From Adiantum capillus-veneris (Eukaryota > Streptophyta > Polypodiopsida > Polypodiales > Pteridaceae): a stretch of 64,000 nucleotides of DNA. Made by a program: the position numbers and the translations under genes. The notes beneath the pieces were generated by a model. That model was not told the origin of the DNA, ran no database searches, and was given only the letters and a program-made list of their open reading frames with translations. The stretch lies in contig CM043950.1 of the NCBI GenBank assembly GCA_014529385.2, positions 70,306,935-70,370,934 on the forward strand, given 5' to 3'. This document shows positions 34,368 through 45,217 of this stretch, piece by piece (positions within the stretch are counted from its first letter, which is position 1; the number at the start of each line of letters is the position of its first letter).

Positions 34368-34797
34368 TAGCCTGATTGCAAAAAACCTTCTTAGCAGTTA
34401 GTTGTCCTGAAAAATTTCCTCCGGCTATGCGCATGCGTGCTTCTTGCAATATGTACAAATACTAATCCTCACGAGCACATCGTCTAAGAATATTGTCATT
34501 CCATATCTTGTGGAGAGTACATGCAATTAGAGGATAAGGTTCACATTTCTTTAGTAGCTTTCAAGCTATATCCTTACAAAGCTCCTTGGGTGGAAAACCA
34601 TTAACTAAAAAGTTTACAATCTTCTCACTCCATTCAGGCATGGTCTCGACTAGGAATAGGGAAGCATCGGGCAATTCATCATTGATTCCAGTGGGGGCTT
34701 CACCATTGGGTATACAAGATAAATGATCATCCATAACATTCCTTTTACCGGGTCTCACCACGACGATAAAATTAAACTTAAGAAGAATTAATAACCA

Positions 34798-35085
34798 TCA
34801 TGTAATTCTTCCCGTGGAACATGGTTTGTTTACTAGATACAACAACAGTGGATGATCCACATAAAAAACAAACTTATTGGCAAGATGGTAATAGCAAAAA
34901 AAAATTACTGCATAAATCATAGCTAAACCTTCACGCTTTGTAGTGGTGTAGTTCCTCTTAGCATCATTCAGTTGGCGACTTGCAAAGCTAATGGGATAGT
35001 CCAATTTATGTTCTCTTGGTTGAGCTAAAACACACCCAGTAGCAAAGTTTGACGCATCAATATACACATGGAAATTTCGTTCCAA
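34798..35085 (-). pseudogene. Gypsy RNase H
   Basis: Starts with F-H-V-Y-I-D-A-S, where the catalytic Asp is present, followed by the pattern I-S-F-A-S-R-Q-L-N and later V-D-H-P-L-L. This is the typical Ty3/gypsy RNase H following RT. It is in a different frame from the RT block, so at least one frameshift separates them. Confidence 0.75.
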
Positions 35086-35396
35086 TTCGGAACTCGCAAG
35101 ATTGGAGCACTTTTCAAGTCCCTTTTTAATAATTTATAGGAATGGTCACACTCTTCGGTCCAGTGAAACTTGATAAGAAGCTTGTACAATGGACGAGCTA
35201 TCTCAACAAAATTTAAAATAAACCGTCAAAATAATAACCAACATGCCCTATGAATCTTTGGACTCCCTTATAGTTTGTAGGTGGTGGTAAATTAGCAAGG
35301 CTTTAATTTTTCTTTCATCTGTGGAAATCCCATTCTTGGACACATTATGCCCTAAAATGACTCCATGTTTAACCCAAAATTGGCATGTGAAAGGGT

Positions 35397-36278
35397 TCAA
35401 TGAGATGCGATACAATCTGCACCTTTCAAACACTTTACGTAAACATGATAGATGTTCTTTCCACAAAGAATAAACACAAGGTCATCTAAAAAAGCTTCAC
35501 AAAACTCCCTTAAATATTCCCTAAAAGCAGTGTTTATTAATCTTTGGAATGTAGCACGGGCATTAGTTAAGCCAAAAGCCATAACACGAAATGTGAACAC
35601 TCCAAATTCAGTTATAAAAGCGGTTTTAGCTTGGTCCTCTAGCACAATCGTGATTTGATTGTAACTAGAGTACCCATCTAAAAAGCTATAAGCTTCCTTT
35701 CCTGCAACTGTCTCAAGCACATGCTCCAAGTATGGCAAGAGCTAATCGTCTCTCCTAGTGGCAGCATTAACCTTCTTGAGATCCACGCACACTTTGAGTT
35801 TCCCATTCTTTTTTGGCACAATAACTATTGGAGACACCCATTCTGAGTGCTCAATAGGGTATATGAATCCACATTTGGTAAGCTTTTTGAGTTCTTCATG
35901 AATAATCTTTGCATACTTAGGATTCATTGGGTAGGGTCTTTGTTGGACTAGTTTAGCAGTCCTAATCATTGGAATTGTATGTTGCACTATGAAAGGTGGA
36001 ACGGCCTTTATTTCATGATATGTCCAAGAAAATATATCCTTGAATTCCTTGAGAATCTCCTTAAGTACATATTCCTTAGTCTTTGTCGGGTCTTGGGCAA
36101 TGAAAACAGGTTTGGAGTCCTCACATGGGTCCGCTAACTCTATTTCTGTAACTATCACTGGACCATCATAGACTCCATTACTTCCATTAGTAGGTGTTCT
36201 TTGGGCCTTTATATACACAACCTTACGCTCCTCCGTGGTGTAGGATTTGAAATGATCAGGTGCAGGGTGTAAGTCCAT
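35397..36278 (-). pseudogene. Gypsy reverse transcriptase
   Basis: The N-terminal RT motifs P-I-V-I-V-P-K-K-N-G-K and V-C-V-D-L-K-K-V-N-A-A-T are intact in 35742-36278. A single in-frame TAG follows, and the same frame continues at 35397-35738 with F-L-D-G-Y-S-S-Y-N-Q, F-G-L-T-N-A-R-A-T-F-Q-R and the active site F-L-D-D. The copied sequence is typical of non-chromovirus plant gypsy elements. The stop and neighbouring frameshifts show it is inactive. Confidence 0.85.
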
Positions 36279-36560
36279 GGGATCTTATTGTGTTGTGGAC
36301 TGTGATTTTGCTTCAACTTCCCTTAGTTGTTGAGCTAACTCTTAGTTTTGGTATCTCCTTACAGTATGGCTCAATTTTGGCTTCTCTGTGGCCTCTAACT
36401 GTGCAATGTCAATGGCTTGTGGGTTGCACCACATGACACTTTGAAGGTATTCACCCCAATTATCTACCAACTTCCGATGAGCATCACATGCCCCCATATA
36501 ATTGAGCCATTTTGCGGTAGATTTCTTTTCAATTATCCTAGCACGTACATTCCCTCGATA

Positions 36561-36917
36561 TCATCGCCTCTTATATTTCTTACTCCTCTTGTCTGATTTT
36601 TTATTATGGCTGGTCTCTAGTGCAGAGTTGCTAGATGAATTGCTACTCGTGTCTTCTCCTCTCCATAATAGATTTTCATCTAGCGTACCGCTGGACCTTG
36701 AATGGTTTGTCCCCTCATTTGCACCAATATTTAACTCAGATTCTTCGTCCACAGAGTCAATTTTAACTAATGATTCCGACTCTAAATCGCGTGGGCTATA
36801 GTCTTCTGAGACTCTATTGGTTCCATTGTCAGTCAAGCCTTCATTTTGTAGGTCATCAGAAGCTATATGCATTGCTCCTATCATATTTAAAGGTACGACT
36901 TGTGGAACTTCGTCCAC
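36561..36917 (-). pseudogene. Gypsy linker between protease and RT
   Basis: Ser/Glu/Asp-rich frame ending in a Lys/Arg-rich tail, in the same frame as the protease and RT. No domain; probably the long polyprotein linker seen in this kind of element. Confidence 0.45.
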
Positions 36918-37190
36918 CTCAAGTGTTACCCAAGTCGTCCCTCTACTTCCCCAAGTGTCTATGGTTGCCGCTAGGTGGACCTAGTCCACTTTGTCAGACT
37001 CAGCCATTCAAGGTAGAACATCCATATAAGGGGAATCTTTCCAAACATCGGTGTCCTTTTTACACTTGTAATAATATTGCAATGGGGCCGAGTGAATTGT
37101 GGTGTCAAATCGATGGTCAATTATAAATCTGCTTCCTAGAGGATGTGCTCGACCAGTCACAAGATCAACACGATTGCCAAAGTCTTGGAA

Positions 37191-37433
37191 CTATAAGTAG
37201 ACATGGTTTTTAGACCAGTCATGCGCCATTTTTTCTTCCCTCATGAAAGGACGTCCTAAGATCATTTCAGATGACATAGTGTGCTTGGAAAAATCCATAA
37301 CAATGAAGGTGTGCCTTACCTTGTGTCCAAGGACCTTGATCTTGAGATCTTCTAGCATCCCAATAGGTTTAACGATGGTCCCACTGGTTATCTTTACCAC
37401 TATGTTTGGAGTCCCAAGGTGACATCGCCTCAT
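37191..37433 (-). pseudogene. Gypsy aspartic protease, C-terminal part
   Basis: Contains P-I-G-M-L-E-D-L-K-I-K-V and the closing motif M-I-L-G-R-P-F-M of gypsy proteases, followed by a short linker. The N-terminal active-site segment is in a broken frame just upstream (37434-37660). Confidence 0.65.
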
Positions 37434-37664
37434 AGATTCCCAATAATTTTTAGTTACAATGTACCACCATCAAGGATTCCCTTCATAGTTAATCCTTTGG
37501 TAGTGATTGGTAGGGTCACATTGGATTCATCACCTTCAAAATACTCTCCCAAATTGTTAATAGGTATTTCAACAACAGAGTTCTCATCCAGGTTGATGGT
37601 GGTTCTAACTTCTAAAGCCATAAAATCCATCAATTTCGCAATATTTAACGAAACTTTCTAGTCT

Positions 37665-39081
37665 TCAGTCTCTTGACATAGATAAGGATGGGATCTTTAT
37701 TTCTTCAATAGGGTCAGGTAATCCCTCTCTAAACATTCTCTCCAACAAGAAGGGAGTACGCCCACTTTCCCATAACTTAAAGTCATTTTCTTCTTGGATG
37801 ACACTAGGTATAGCTAGTGGTCTATGGTCTTTGTGAGGTTGATTTTGTGTAGGAAACATTGTGTTTATAATTTGGATCTCCCTAGGTGTTGGTTCTAGCT
37901 CCCTTTGGGTCTCATCTACCAAACTCCTTAATTGATTGACTCGCTCGATCTCCTCTGTAGGGTTTGGGTAAGTTCCGATCTTCTTCCTATGTTCCATGGG
38001 TTGTGTCCATTGTGTCTCATCATGATCCTCCTTGTTTTTTTCTTTTCTAATGGTCCTTTTAGTCTCCATGGTCTCACCTGAATCAAAATCATTTTTAGTG
38101 CCGTTCATATATACGGGGTCGTCACCAATCCCTATGTTAGTCTTTGAACTGGGGTTTGACTTCATTACCTTTTGTGATCTCTTCCTTTGTGTTTTCTTCT
38201 TCTTCTTAGATTGGGCAATTGATGTCATGTCTCTTTCTTCAAGAATATAATTTTGGTTTTGGAGCATCGATCGTGTGAGTACATATACTGGTTCCACTGG
38301 TGTACTTTGTGATGGCGCCTCAGTAATCTCAATTAAGTTCAATGGCGTGATCCTTGGTGCATTTGGATTATTAAGACATTGGGCAATCAAATGATCTATG
38401 CCACAATGATTACACATGAGTATCGGCATTGTAGATGTGCTCCCTTGATTGGTATGCACTAGTGTGGCATTATTTTGTAGTGTAATAGGACACTCAGCTA
38501 CATGATGCGGACCCCCACACTCGTAGCATTGAAGAGGTGGTCTCTTGGCAGTGAGATTGATATTTTGGCCTCTTGCTGCAAGAGTAGCTACTTGATACAC
38601 AGGTTTGACTTGTCCCCAGTAGTCCTCCACGAAGTATTGTGGTCATTCTTCAAGTGCATCCATCCCATAGGCAATATTAGGGTCTATATCTTCCTCACAG
38701 CCTTCCAAACAAGCACTAGATGGCTTCGCAACCCATATGATTCACTAGGGTAACTCTTGGATGCGGGGGTTGCGGTCCTAGCACTGGAGGAGGTAGCTAT
38801 GTAGCTTGAGCAACATTTTGGACTCTAGGAACCATGTGTTGCGATAGTTGTTCAACATGTGGGGCATGCATCAATGCAAGAACTCGAGGTGAATCCGTCC
38901 AGGTCAAGGGTGGCCTATTTGCCATCACACGTTTGAACATTACACAATCCTTAGCTTGGCGATTGTACCTGCCACATGCATTGCAATTCCTGAAGAATTT
39001 TATTCTTAATGTAGGGCATTCACTAGTGCTATGTGGACGAAAGAAAGTTGAGCACCATTGTTGTTCCCTTCTTGGATGCAT
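37665..39081 (-). pseudogene. Gypsy gag nucleocapsid region with several zinc knuckles
   Basis: At 38500-38530 the frame shows C-Y-E-C-G-G-P-H-H-V-A-E-C and near 38380-38415 C-N-H-C-G-x4-L-I-A-Q-C. A third Cys-rich knuckle (C-N-A-C-G-R-Y-x5-D-C) is in the piece 38797-39081. Between 37665 and 38250 the sequence is Lys/Glu/Thr-rich. RNA-binding by gag is the expected role. Confidence 0.7.
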
Positions 39082-39533
39082 ATGATTGTATTGTGAGGCG
39101 TGCTTATCTCTAAGACTTTCTTGAATGGCCTTGGTGAGGTCTGCTAAATCATCTTACATATCCTTGGCTCTTTAACAATAGGCTTTATGGTCATTGGCTC
39201 ATGCCACGATGCTTGCGAGCTAGTAGATTTAGGCTCAACAGACACTCTTTCTTCTTGAATCATTAAATTGTCGTCCAATTGGATTACATTGGTGGTGACT
39301 GCTTCCCAAGTGGTGATACCTCTTAGACTAAGCCATTATAGATATCCTCATGTCGTAGTTTCCTAATGAATCTATCAAGAAATTGGTTATTATTGAAGTG
39401 CTCATTTGGATTACAACGAGAATTCAAATGCTTCAAGTGACTAATAAAGTCTTTCACTAACTCCCTTTTCCTCTCATTGGCCTTTGTGGAGCTGAGATGC
39501 TACACCCCAAAGCACTCCCTCTCGTATATACTC

Positions 39534-41153
39534 CTATAGAAACAATCTTCGAAGAGTATGGTAAATCGTTTTCTCTTCCATCCTTAAGGTCCTATACCAA
39601 TCCCCAGCCTTCCCACTCAAAGTCAAGCTTAAAGCATTGCTCTTATGTAGTTCGTTGTGTTCTCCTATGGAATCGTATATTTGTTCAAATTCTTTGATGT
39701 GCTTTAGAGCATCTTCATTCCCATTGAACTTTTGTGTAAGCTTTGCAATCTGTACCGCTTTACTCCTAGATTCTCTTTCAGGCCCGTGACGCATATTCTC
39801 CACAATAGATCGACCTATCATTTGAGCAAATGCTGCCAAATCACCTATGTAAGAAGGTATGGTCGGTGGAGGCACTCCTGCTAGAATCATTGGTGGGACG
39901 GAGGTGGTTATTGGCCTTGGCATATATGTAGCCAACGTAGGATATGGAATATGACTGGGCATAGGCCCACTTGGATAAGGGCTTGAGAATGGCACTCGTG
40001 GAGCATATGTTGTTGGTACAATTGGAGGTGTAGGAGCAATGTGTGCATAAGTGTCTATAGGCACATATGGTCGGGGCTTAGTGGTAGGTACTACGCCACT
40101 AGGTGGCGGTATTGCACTAGCCCTAGAGGCCATAGGTGCATTCTCTATCAGGTTCATCACTGGAGTAGGAACCGCGGTTTCTCTGAGAGGAATTTGAGCC
40201 AAACTGAGAAAACCAAAGTTGTTGTTCATGGGCTCATGCTGCATCGGGACTCCAGGCAAAATGACATATGAGGGGTCCATGGGACTCATCATAGGAGTCT
40301 TCATTTGTGATAGAGTAGGGTGTTTGGCCTTGCTCGTATCCAAAAACCTCATGGGGTCACTTGAGGATACGTTTACGCCTCGATTTTGCCTCTCCGAGTG
40401 GATGATGCCATGGAAGACGTCACAAATTATTATTTGTGCTCCTCAATATTAATGGCGCTAGATGTGGAGTGTACAATCTCTATTCAACCAACATGGTAGG
40501 AGTGGCCAGAGTATAGATCCGTCAACATCTCAGTGTGGAGGTAATATTCCAATTTTCATCAAGGAATACCCCTTCTAGACCTGACGTGTTAGAGGTCCCT
40601 TGTGAGGTGGAAGCAATGTTGCTCCCCGTGGTTTTGCCTTTTGTGGTTGGTACTTTAGAGGGAGCTTCCACGGGAGGTAGCTCGGTAGGGCCTGCATTGA
40701 AGGAGGTAGGCAAAATATCCACATGGGAACTCTTAGGGGGTGTGGGGTCCACATGAGATTTGAACAGAGAATCTACTTCCCCACCCCCTTCATATGATTC
40801 ATTAGCCTCGGGTTCGGAGCGAGAATCCCTGCTAAATGTCTCCATAAAATAGCTAACATGCTATCACTAGGAAACCCAGTGGATGCATGTCCTTCTTCCT
40901 CAAGGTTTTGTATTGGATAACCTTTCATTATGTCTAAGTCTGAGTAAGAGTCACTAGATGCTAGGTGGGGATCTTGAGTAGTACTGCCTTGGATTCCCGC
41001 TGATGGCTTAGAGCCTAATGTGGAGGAATAATGGGTGCCCGTGTAAGCAGAGGCACTCTCTATATTCTCATGCTCTAGCACACGACCAGAGAGTAGGTGC
41101 ATGTGACCTTGGCACCCTATAACTGTTGGTGAGTGCTTTTGAAGGTCACTCAC
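39534..41153 (-). pseudogene. Gypsy gag, N-terminal and capsid region
   Basis: A start ATG at 41153 opens a Ser/Thr/Gly-rich leader (40522-41153, with frame changes). It is followed by a Pro-rich stretch and the gag core at 39534-40352 (F-N-G-N-E-D-A-L-K-H-I-K-E-F, then G-K-A-G-D-W-Y-R-T-L), which matches the retrotransposon gag pattern. The distance from the primer-binding site to this ATG is about 710 bases, a long leader. Confidence 0.75.
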
Positions 41154-41865
41154 TTAGTTTTGTGGGTGTTTTGCAACGCGGTTTTACTCTCAAAATTTAG
41201 ATTTTTTAAGGTTTTTTTTTTAAGCAAGCTATGAAATATAGCATGTGATAGCTCAAAACGAGCGTTTCGATTAGAGGGACATGGTGTGTTTTATAGCCCT
41301 AGATTTGGTTACTTTACGCTCTTGAAATCCTTGAAATAGTATTTTACTAGTTGGACACAAGGCTCAAAAAAGTCTAAGGGTGCAAATATGAAGGGGAAGG
41401 AGGACTTATCCCACATGCTCTCATTCCTCTTGAGGGAGTAGATTATAAATATAGTATTGAGTCTATATTGTATCATAAGACTAAGGATTGAGGTTTGGAC
41501 TTGGGCTTGGGGAATGATCCTGATCGTTCTTTTAATGCGTGATTTTTTTAAAAATTTATTATATTTTTGGATTGCTTTTTTTTTAACAAAAAATTCGAAA
41601 ACTTGCAAAAAGTGCAGTAAGTTACAGAGAAAATAGATTTTAAATTTTGAAAATTATTGGATATACACATAGTGCAAAAAAATACAAAAAACATAAAACT
41701 CTGATGCAAAACTTCTAGAATTGCAGAAATTACTTCAAAATAATAACAGATCTAACCCTAACCCTAACCTTTCCTCAGCCAAACAACAGATCTGCAAAAA
41801 GCATCAAATAAAAAAACTGTAAGAAGGACAATAAACAGTTGCATTGCAAGCTAAACGCACAGCGC

Positions 41866-41885
41866 CTCCCCGACAACAACGCCAA
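41866..41885 (-). other. Primer-binding site of the gypsy element
   Basis: Minus strand TTGGCGTTGTTGTCGGGGAG resembles the plant gypsy site TGGCGCCGTTGCCGGGGA used with Asp tRNA; it is separated from the 5' LTR by only a few bases. Confidence 0.8.
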
Positions 41886-41888
41886 AAA

Positions 41889-42093
41889 TTTCATATCGTT
41901 GGGGACTTGTTGTGCGCTGTGTGTGAGCCACTAAGGCTGCAAACACGCAACATGTGAGCGGGGAAGCTCGGGAATGCAAACGGTGTGTCACTCACCTCTG
42001 TCTTTCTATCGTTGCAGGAATCTGGCGTTGCCGTGAAGAGAGATCCCGTCGACGTCGCTGCTCAACCATCTCACCACCGCCGATGTTGCCGCA

Positions 42094-42147
<54 letters not shown>

Positions 42148-42527
42148 GCATACACACACGTACACTCGTGAGCACACAATGGAGAAGGAGATAGAGATAA
42201 GGCAAGAGCACTCTCTTTAGCATGCACCTCTCAGAATGAGGGATTTAGGTCACAATGACTCTTTTACATGGGTTTGGCCCATTCACACATAGGTGTCCAT
42301 ACTGAACGGTCAAAGTAAAATTTACTGTCAATTGAGATATGTGGTGCACCTCTCATCGACGATCACCCAATCACCTATAGGACCGACAAGCCTGGTCCTT
42401 GACTCAAAACAATATGATATCTGTGGATGTTAAATGGGCCGACGTCGAGCCTCATATTCGCCCGGTGCTGACTCCACTGCATGACCCGTAAAAACATCAT
42501 CACATGTGTTTTCGTCATCGATTAACA
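41889..42527 (-). repeat. 5' LTR of the 12.8-kb gypsy element
   Basis: 639 bp, ends ATTAACA. Contains (CT)n at 42097-42145. Start is uncertain by a few bases because the copies differ there. Confidence 0.82.
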
Positions 42528-42719
42528 CTTGCTATTATTTGCTGAAGATAACCGTGTTGAGCATGGCACTTTTTCACACTGTTATTGAGCAGAGGTAGGT
42601 CACACACACCATCAAGGGAACACTCTCACCATCGCTCTGTTATCTGGCAATTGCATGGTGTGGGCACTAAGCTACATTGTTTGTGTACAACCCACACGTA
42701 GCCCACAAAGCTTTCCCCC

Positions 42720-43677
42720 TTGGCTACCACCGTTAGGGATACATGGAAAAAATCAACACCCCAAGACCCCTGCAAGAACACGATCAAGTTTCGCCATTGT
42801 TTTGGTGGCCCAAGCAAACTCAACCGCATCGGGCAATTCCAGGCAGCCCTTGATCAAGTCATGGAAGAAAATCGAGAACTCAAAGCTCGCCTTGGCAAGC
42901 TTGAGGCTCGATTTGACTCCATGGCCAATCTCGCTATCAACAAGGTGGAGGAAGTGGAAGAAAAGGTTACGCAAGCCCATTTGGCAATGCTTGGTAAAGT
43001 GAAGACTTGTGTTCCAGTGAGCTCCGAGAACGACAGCTTCAAGAGGAGAACGCCCTCAAGGTTCACATGGTGGACTAACCAAAACATGGGAAACAACCAA
43101 GAATGACTTCACCGAACTCTTTGACTTCCTCAACAAGACTCTCAAGCCAATCAACCTCGAGTACGCCGCGATAGAATGTATCACCGCCAAGAACTCCAAC
43201 AAGCTAATACCGAGTGGACATGCCATTCTTGGATGATAATAAAGAAGGCCAACTCCAGCTACTCCAACAAAGACACCAAGATCTCGATTGCAGAGAGGAA
43301 CTCACACCACTACAACACAAGCATAAAGGTGAAGAGGTGAACAAAGTACGAGCAGCGCGAGCCAAAGGCAAGTGGGCGGTATATCACGAAAGGAAGGCAA
43401 TCGTACAGGCCTTGACTTCTACAACACTGGCAAACACCACCCTTAGCTTCTAGTATCTGTTTCCCTTTCATGTATTGTCTTGTTTTTGTAACCCTAAGGT
43501 TGTCCCCATTCAACCACTACGAATCGTCCGATTGTACCAACTCCGAGTCCTTGTTTCAATGTAATCACATGTTCCCTCTCCACAGTGAGGGGAGACACCC
43601 TTTGTACGCATTTTTTTGGTTTAATGGGTCATATGTGACCCCCCGAGGACGATAAATTCATCTAACTATCTATCTCT
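42720..43677 (+). mobile_element. LINE-derived ORF1-like unit, copy 2
   Basis: The frame 42720-43106 has a basic start and then a clear heptad-rich coiled coil (M-E-E-N-R-E-L-K-A-R-L-G-K-L-E-A-R-F). After a frame change the pattern E-L-R-E-R-Q-L-Q-E-E-N-A-L-K-V-H appears, corresponding to E-L-R-E-S-L-N-L-K-V-R in copy 1. 43214-43453 gives the basic C-terminal domain (V-R-A-A-R-A-K-G-K-W-A-V-Y-H-E-R-K). The 3' end carries GACCCCCCGAGGACGATAAAT followed by imperfect CTAT repeats (to about 43677). As in copy 1, no endonuclease or RT is present. Confidence 0.5.
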
Positions 43678-44966
43678 TCATCATGTTCATGATCCATGCA
43701 TCAAAAACACGTCACCAGTTGATGGTTTCATCTACAATGCCAAAAACTACTATCAAAGGACACATTACAAGCATGCTCAAAAGCTTTGTGCTTGTCGAGT
43801 CTATCTCCACGGCTCTAAGGTGAAGGGTATTTCAACCAGTGCTCTAGATTCAAATAATATTAGAAACCACAGCTACTCTAATTTCTTCATTAAGTTAGAA
43901 TGCAATGGCCTGCAAGCCCCTCTACTTTGGCTAAACATATAATTTCCAGACGCTCAATCGATAACTACTTTAGGGCTCCAAGGCTTGACCTGTTGTCATG
44001 CAACTTTTCTTTAATCAAAGTGCTTGCATGCTAACAATACTACGATGCAAAGACAAAGCACCCAATGTGAAGTTCCACATTGAACCCACTCATGCACACC
44101 CCAAACTAGCTAAGCTACTTGTTCATAGGGTTATGCTTTGACACACCACCTGCTTAGCAATTCTCCTGTGTCAAGGTAAAGCGTTGCATTGTCATTCTTG
44201 CTCGCTAACCTAGCTTAAGTTTACAAACAACGATTTGGGCTAGTAGAATAAAGATAGTAAGCTTGTACTGAGAGGATTCTTGTGCTACTTGGTTAATTTT
44301 GATGGAGCTGTTTACACACACAAACCTTCCACACATCCCCCCCACGCCCCCCCTCTGTAGAGTTTTGGAGTACCTTTTTGAAGGCACTCAAATAATAAGT
44401 GGGCACTAATTTTCACTAAAGCACAACCATTGGCAACATCAGGTATGATGGTTATGGAAGGAGCAACACAATTACTTGAAATTATGGAGGATGAAAATGC
44501 TTCTTGTATGTACACCAAGTTTCTTACGAAAAGTACAATCTCGTTCATGCTAACAACTGCAATTATTTTGCGAACTGGCAATTTTACTATCGTAAGCAAC
44601 TTGAAGGATACTTTTTGAAGCTCGAGAGAGCAGAAAGAAGCCTAAAACAACTAACTGAAAGCTGATGCTTTTCTACAATTCAGCCTCATTTCATTTAGGT
44701 TCCTTGGCAAAGAATAAACAGTGATATGAAGGTATCCACCTAAAACCATCAATTTCATCTCTCCAAAGCCAAAAAAACCAACCAAACCAAACACAAGGCC
44801 TTTGCCACTTGCAGGCCACAAATTCCAAACACGCCAGGATACTCATTGCACTTGAATTGCATCAGCACAGTAAGTACAAATTAATTAAACTTTGTAAGAC
44901 CGATCCTGGAAAAGTACCCAAACCAACATCAGTAATCAATCAATCAATTACGCTCTGTATAAACTT
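43678..44966. other. Intergenic and 3' flank of the ANTH gene; no other gene recognised
   Basis: No coding region I can defend. The frame 44312-44599 (minus) has no domain. The 3' untranslated region of the ANTH gene probably runs from 45217 to a little below 44967. Confidence 0.45.
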
Positions 44967-44972
44967 TTTATT
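44967..44972 (-). terminator. Candidate poly(A) signal AATAAA of the ANTH gene
   Basis: Minus strand AATAAA about 245 bases after the stop codon, in a T/A-rich context. Other signals may be used. Confidence 0.4.
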
Positions 44973-45217
44973 GTTTTACAACCTTTCACAATGGTGATAT
45001 ACAACAATAAGAAGGTGACTCAAGCATACTTCTCCCTCCTCTGACTTGAAAACTTATATGTGCTGGTCAGCACCGTATCTACCCTACCTGGATAACAAAA
45101 TCTGTCGGAAGTTAAATGGGTTCCCATTTTATTGAAAAGTGGAAAAGCTCATTCATACCAATGAACCTCTCACAATAAATTGATGTCCGTCATCGATATC
45201 TGTCATCTCCATGGAAG

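Larger units (their letters stand above)
29771..42527 (-). mobile_element. Ty3/gypsy LTR retrotransposon, about 12.8 kb, decayed
   Basis: Two related LTRs in the same orientation (29771-30427 and 41889-42527) enclose a minus-strand gag-pol region. A primer-binding site of the plant Asp-tRNA type (41866-41885) lies inside the right LTR and a polypurine tract (30428-30441) inside the left LTR. Protein order protease, RT, RNase H, integrase shows Ty3/gypsy, and the RT and primer site resemble Tat/Athila-like (non-chromovirus) elements. LTRs differ at many positions and the coding frame carries stops and frameshifts, so this is older than the copia insertion. I found no convincing target duplication (CTCAT versus CTTGC), suggesting decay or an edge error of a few bases. 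Confidence 0.88.

Noticed and set aside
41756-41778. Telomere-like CCCTAACCCTAACC
   Set aside because: Only about three units, of the six-base type rather than the usual plant TTTAGGG repeat; most likely chance in a gypsy leader.
29766-42532. Target duplication for the 12.8-kb gypsy element
   Set aside because: Flanks CTCAT and CTTGC do not match well enough; shifting the edges by a few bases did not produce a convincing repeat.
44312-44599. 95-codon minus-strand frame downstream of the ANTH gene
   Set aside because: No domain, no conserved composition, and it overlaps a C-rich low-complexity stretch.
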